Below, one piece after another: positions 6,988-8,897 of a stretch of DNA of 8,897 nucleotides. The stretch spans positions 1 to 8,897 of the forward strand of contig JAGABO010000173.1 of the NCBI GenBank assembly GCA_017614655.1. Direction: 5' to 3'. The stretch's first letter is position 1, and each line of letters begins with the position of its first letter. The notes under the pieces were generated by a model. The model searched no databases and was not told the DNA's origin. It was given only the letters and a program-made list of their open reading frames with translations. This stretch comes from Treponema sp. (GTDB taxonomy: Bacteria > Spirochaetota > Spirochaetia > Treponematales > Treponemataceae). The position numbers were made by a program, and so were the translations under genes.

Positions 6988-7018
6988 GTCAGCTGTTCTG
7001 CTGGCTCTGACTTTTTTT
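6988..7018 (+). terminator. Rho-independent terminator of the metG unit
   Basis: GTCAG (6988-6992) pairs with CTGAC (7007-7011), with possible further pairing of AGC and GCT inside, and seven T residues follow (7012-7018). It begins 16 bases after the stop of the FemAB gene. On the minus strand no T-run follows the stem, so it acts rightward only. It lies entirely within the final codons of the convergent GH57-like gene. Confidence 0.6.
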
Positions 7019-8897
7019 GAGTGGAAGAACCGTAAAGTTCATGCTCTTTTCTATTTCCATTCCGGAATGAAGTTCAACGTTCCACCAGAAACCTGCCGTA
7101 AGGGTTCTCGAAGTTTTTTTCTGTGTAAGAGAACCGTCTGGTCTTGCAAAGTCTATGTATGAAGAAGAAAAACCTGAATCTTCATTTGGTTCGACCGTAA
7201 AGCAGAGTCTGTTTTTTTCGTCATTTACACGCAGGAAAGAAACACCTTTCTGAACATTTAGAATGCCGCTCTGCGGAAGATCGGTCTTGCTGCCTTTTAA
7301 AATAAGGTTTGTCCTGAACTGATCTTCCGAAGAATCTTTTGATTTTTTTCCAGGAATAAAATCAGTTTCACAGAAATTCATTTCCGTAATGAAAATACCT
7401 TTTACGGGAAGCGGACCTTCATTCTTTAATATGCACTGAACCGTAAAACCCGAAGATGTTGCCGTAAACTTTTTTCTTAAAGAGACAGGAAGTTTAAGTG
7501 CAGAAAACTCTGTTTTTGTTTCCAGAAGGATTTCAAATCTTTTTGGATCGAATTTTTTGCAGTCAAAGATTGCATTTTCAAAAGTAAGTGCCTGACATTC
7601 TTTTTTATCGATATATCTTTGAAGTGCGTCCGGTTCAATCAGGTGATCAGAAAAGAAACCTCTCCTGAACGTATCTTTTATTCCGTCAAAGGTTTCTTCC
7701 CTTTCGAGGTTTGCGGCATAATTTCTGAATGATGAAAGAGAATCAAATTCCGTTATCTGTGCACCGCATGAATTTACAACAGCATGAAAGGTTCCCATCT
7801 GATAAACATATTCAGAAAGACCGTCACCGTTATAATCAAAAGATGTAACTGTTTCCTTAAAATCTTTACATTCCCGTATCAGTTTTTCGCTTTTACCAAG
7901 AAACTCAAACGCTTTGTGCCTTGATGCAGCTATTGCAGGTGTTCCTGATGCCGGGTTGATGTAATTTATTCCGCACTGAGACATCCAGAGGCTTTCCGAT
8001 GCTTTTGCTTTTCTTGCTTTATCTCCGCCGTGAAGCTGAGAAAGAAGCATACTTACAAAAACCATGCGGTCGTAAACTTTTCTGTTCTGCGGATATGTGT
8101 TTAAATAATCGTGAACGGTAAGAGGAGAGTTTCCTTTTATGTCTGTCTTTAGGAAAGCTTTTTTTGCCCATGCAGCAATCTGGCTGTCCATTCCTGCAGG
8201 GATATATACACTCTTATAAGACTTACATTCTTTTATAAAATCATTTGGAAGAAGATTTCTTGCCTGATTTTCTTCTTTGAATGCCTGTTCCAGTTTCTTA
8301 AAAAATTGTGTTCCGGTAAATGAACAGAAAGTTTTTGATGAAAATGGAAGTACAATCAGTGACTGATTATTTTTTCCAGTTTTCTGCATCCGTTCAAGCC
8401 AGAGTGAAGGTTCTTCATTTTCTTCTGGAAGATAAGCTCTGGAAGAAAGAAGAACTTTTAAATTTCTTCCCATGTCGCTAGAAATAAGTGGAACAGCCGT
8501 ATTTTTCTGAGGCGGACAGACAGATGAATCTAAAATGATGTATTCAAAACCGCATGAAGAAAAAGCCGTAATAAGGGACGGATCCCAGATGCTCTTAAAG
8601 ATTGTAATTCCCTGCGGTCTTTTTCCGGTTGTATTTCGGAGTGTTGTGTTCAGTTTTTCTATCTGACCCGTGCGGTCTACAGGGAAAAGAAGAGGAAAGA
8701 CCGGAGAGTAATAACCTCCTCCCGAAAGTTCAAGCTGTTTTCTGGAAATAAGCGTCCTTATAAGCTCTACTGCCTCTCCATGTTTTTCTTCGAGAAAAGA
8801 AAGCTGGAGACCATTAAGGGAAAGAAAAACCTTTATTTCTTCATGTGAATAAAGAAATGACAGAAGTGCTTTAAAATTCTTCTGGTATCCTTCCTCA
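6989..8897 (-). CDS. GH57 4-alpha-glucanotransferase/amylase-like protein, probably catalytically inactive; 5' end cut off by the window edge
   Basis: The minus-strand frame is open for 635 codons from the window edge to the TGA at 6989. An internal ATG at 8473 is not the start, because homology continues 141 codons upstream. Compared from memory with Thermococcus litoralis 4-alpha-glucanotransferase (about 659 residues), only about 22 N-terminal residues are missing, including the HQP region. Matching stretches are the KQLELSGGGYYSP region (near visible residue 55), GKRPQG...WDPSL (about 92-106), CGFEYIILD (about 113), the middle helical domain, and the C-terminal beta domain (DUF1926-like) from DYNGDGLSEY (visible 354) to FTVLPLKK. 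The active site is not conserved: the nucleophile Glu is Lys (visible residue 101), HDDGEKFG is replaced by PFSSKTFC (184-191), and AQCNDAYWH by SQCGINYIN (306-314). No stop or frameshift interrupts it, so it looks like a maintained non-catalytic homologue, perhaps alpha-glucan binding. No signal peptide can be judged because the N-terminus is absent. Confidence 0.85.
   Translation of the reverse strand, partial: EEGYQKNFKALLSFLYSHEEIKVFLSLNGLQLSFLEEKHGEAVELIRTLISRKQLELSGGGYYSPVFPLLFPVDRTGQIEKLNTTLRNTTGKRPQGITIFKSIWDPSLITAFSSCGFEYIILDSSVCPPQKNTAVPLISSDMGRNLKVLLSSRAYLPEENEEPSLWLERMQKTGKNNQSLIVLPFSSKTFCSFTGTQFFKKLEQAFKEENQARNLLPNDFIKECKSYKSVYIPAGMDSQIAAWAKKAFLKTDIKGNSPLTVHDYLNTYPQNRKVYDRMVFVSMLLSQLHGGDKARKAKASESLWMSQCGINYINPASGTPAIAASRHKAFEFLGKSEKLIRECKDFKETVTSFDYNGDGLSEYVYQMGTFHAVVNSCGAQITEFDSLSSFRNYAANLEREETFDGIKDTFRRGFFSDHLIEPDALQRYIDKKECQALTFENAIFDCKKFDPKRFEILLETKTEFSALKLPVSLRKKFTATSSGFTVQCILKNEGPLPVKGIFITEMNFCETDFIPGKKSKDSSEDQFRTNLILKGSKTDLPQSGILNVQKGVSFLRVNDEKNRLCFTVEPNEDSGFSSSYIDFARPDGSLTQKKTSRTLTAGFWWNVELHSGMEIEKSMNFTVLPLKKSQSQQNS

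Noticed and set aside
8471..8473. ATG at 8473 as the start of the GH57-like gene
   Set aside because: The same frame stays open to the window edge, and its 141 upstream codons match the N-terminal GH57 domain, so this Met is internal.

Overview
The window looks like chromosomal DNA of a spirochaete, most likely a host-associated Treponema. The GC content is moderate. The methionyl-tRNA synthetase is of the archaeal/eukaryotic subtype long known in spirochaetes and is close, from memory, to treponemal MetG. A FemAB-type peptidoglycan branching enzyme also fits the Orn(Gly) peptidoglycan reported for treponemes. Species assignment is not possible by eye. I see no tRNA, rRNA, CRISPR array, insertion sequence or phage gene.

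Layout. (1) Positions 1-2525, minus strand: a two-gene operon in which a PLP-dependent class I/II aminotransferase is followed by glycogen synthase glgA (3' end cut by the window edge). The two genes overlap by ATGA, with a strong ribosome binding site inside the upstream gene. (2) Positions 2526-2661: a divergent control region with two back-to-back sigma70-like promoters and a small palindrome on the -35 of the leftward one. (3) Positions 2662-6972, plus strand: a small exported protein of unknown function, metG, and a FemAB-family aminoacyltransferase 4 bp after metG. (4) Positions 6989-8897, minus strand: a convergent gene, cut at its 5' end by the window edge, with the full architecture of a GH57 4-alpha-glucanotransferase/amylase. 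The rightward terminator of the metG unit lies inside the last codons of this gene. Coding density is very high: no gap between genes exceeds about 140 bp.

How the parts relate. glgA (alpha-1,4-glucan synthesis) and the GH57-like gene (a family acting on alpha-1,4-glucans) bracket the window and suggest glycogen metabolism, but they are in separate units. MetG and the FemAB protein both use aminoacyl-tRNA chemistry, although the pairing may be no more than shared transcription.

The most notable observation is that the GH57-like protein appears catalytically dead. Aligned from memory to Thermococcus litoralis 4-alpha-glucanotransferase, the nucleophile Glu is Lys, the Asp-Asp of the acid/base motif is Phe-Ser, and the conserved Asn-Asp and Trp-His of region 5 are gone. 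The remaining fold and the C-terminal domains are intact over 635 uninterrupted codons. It reads as a retained pseudoenzyme rather than a decaying gene.
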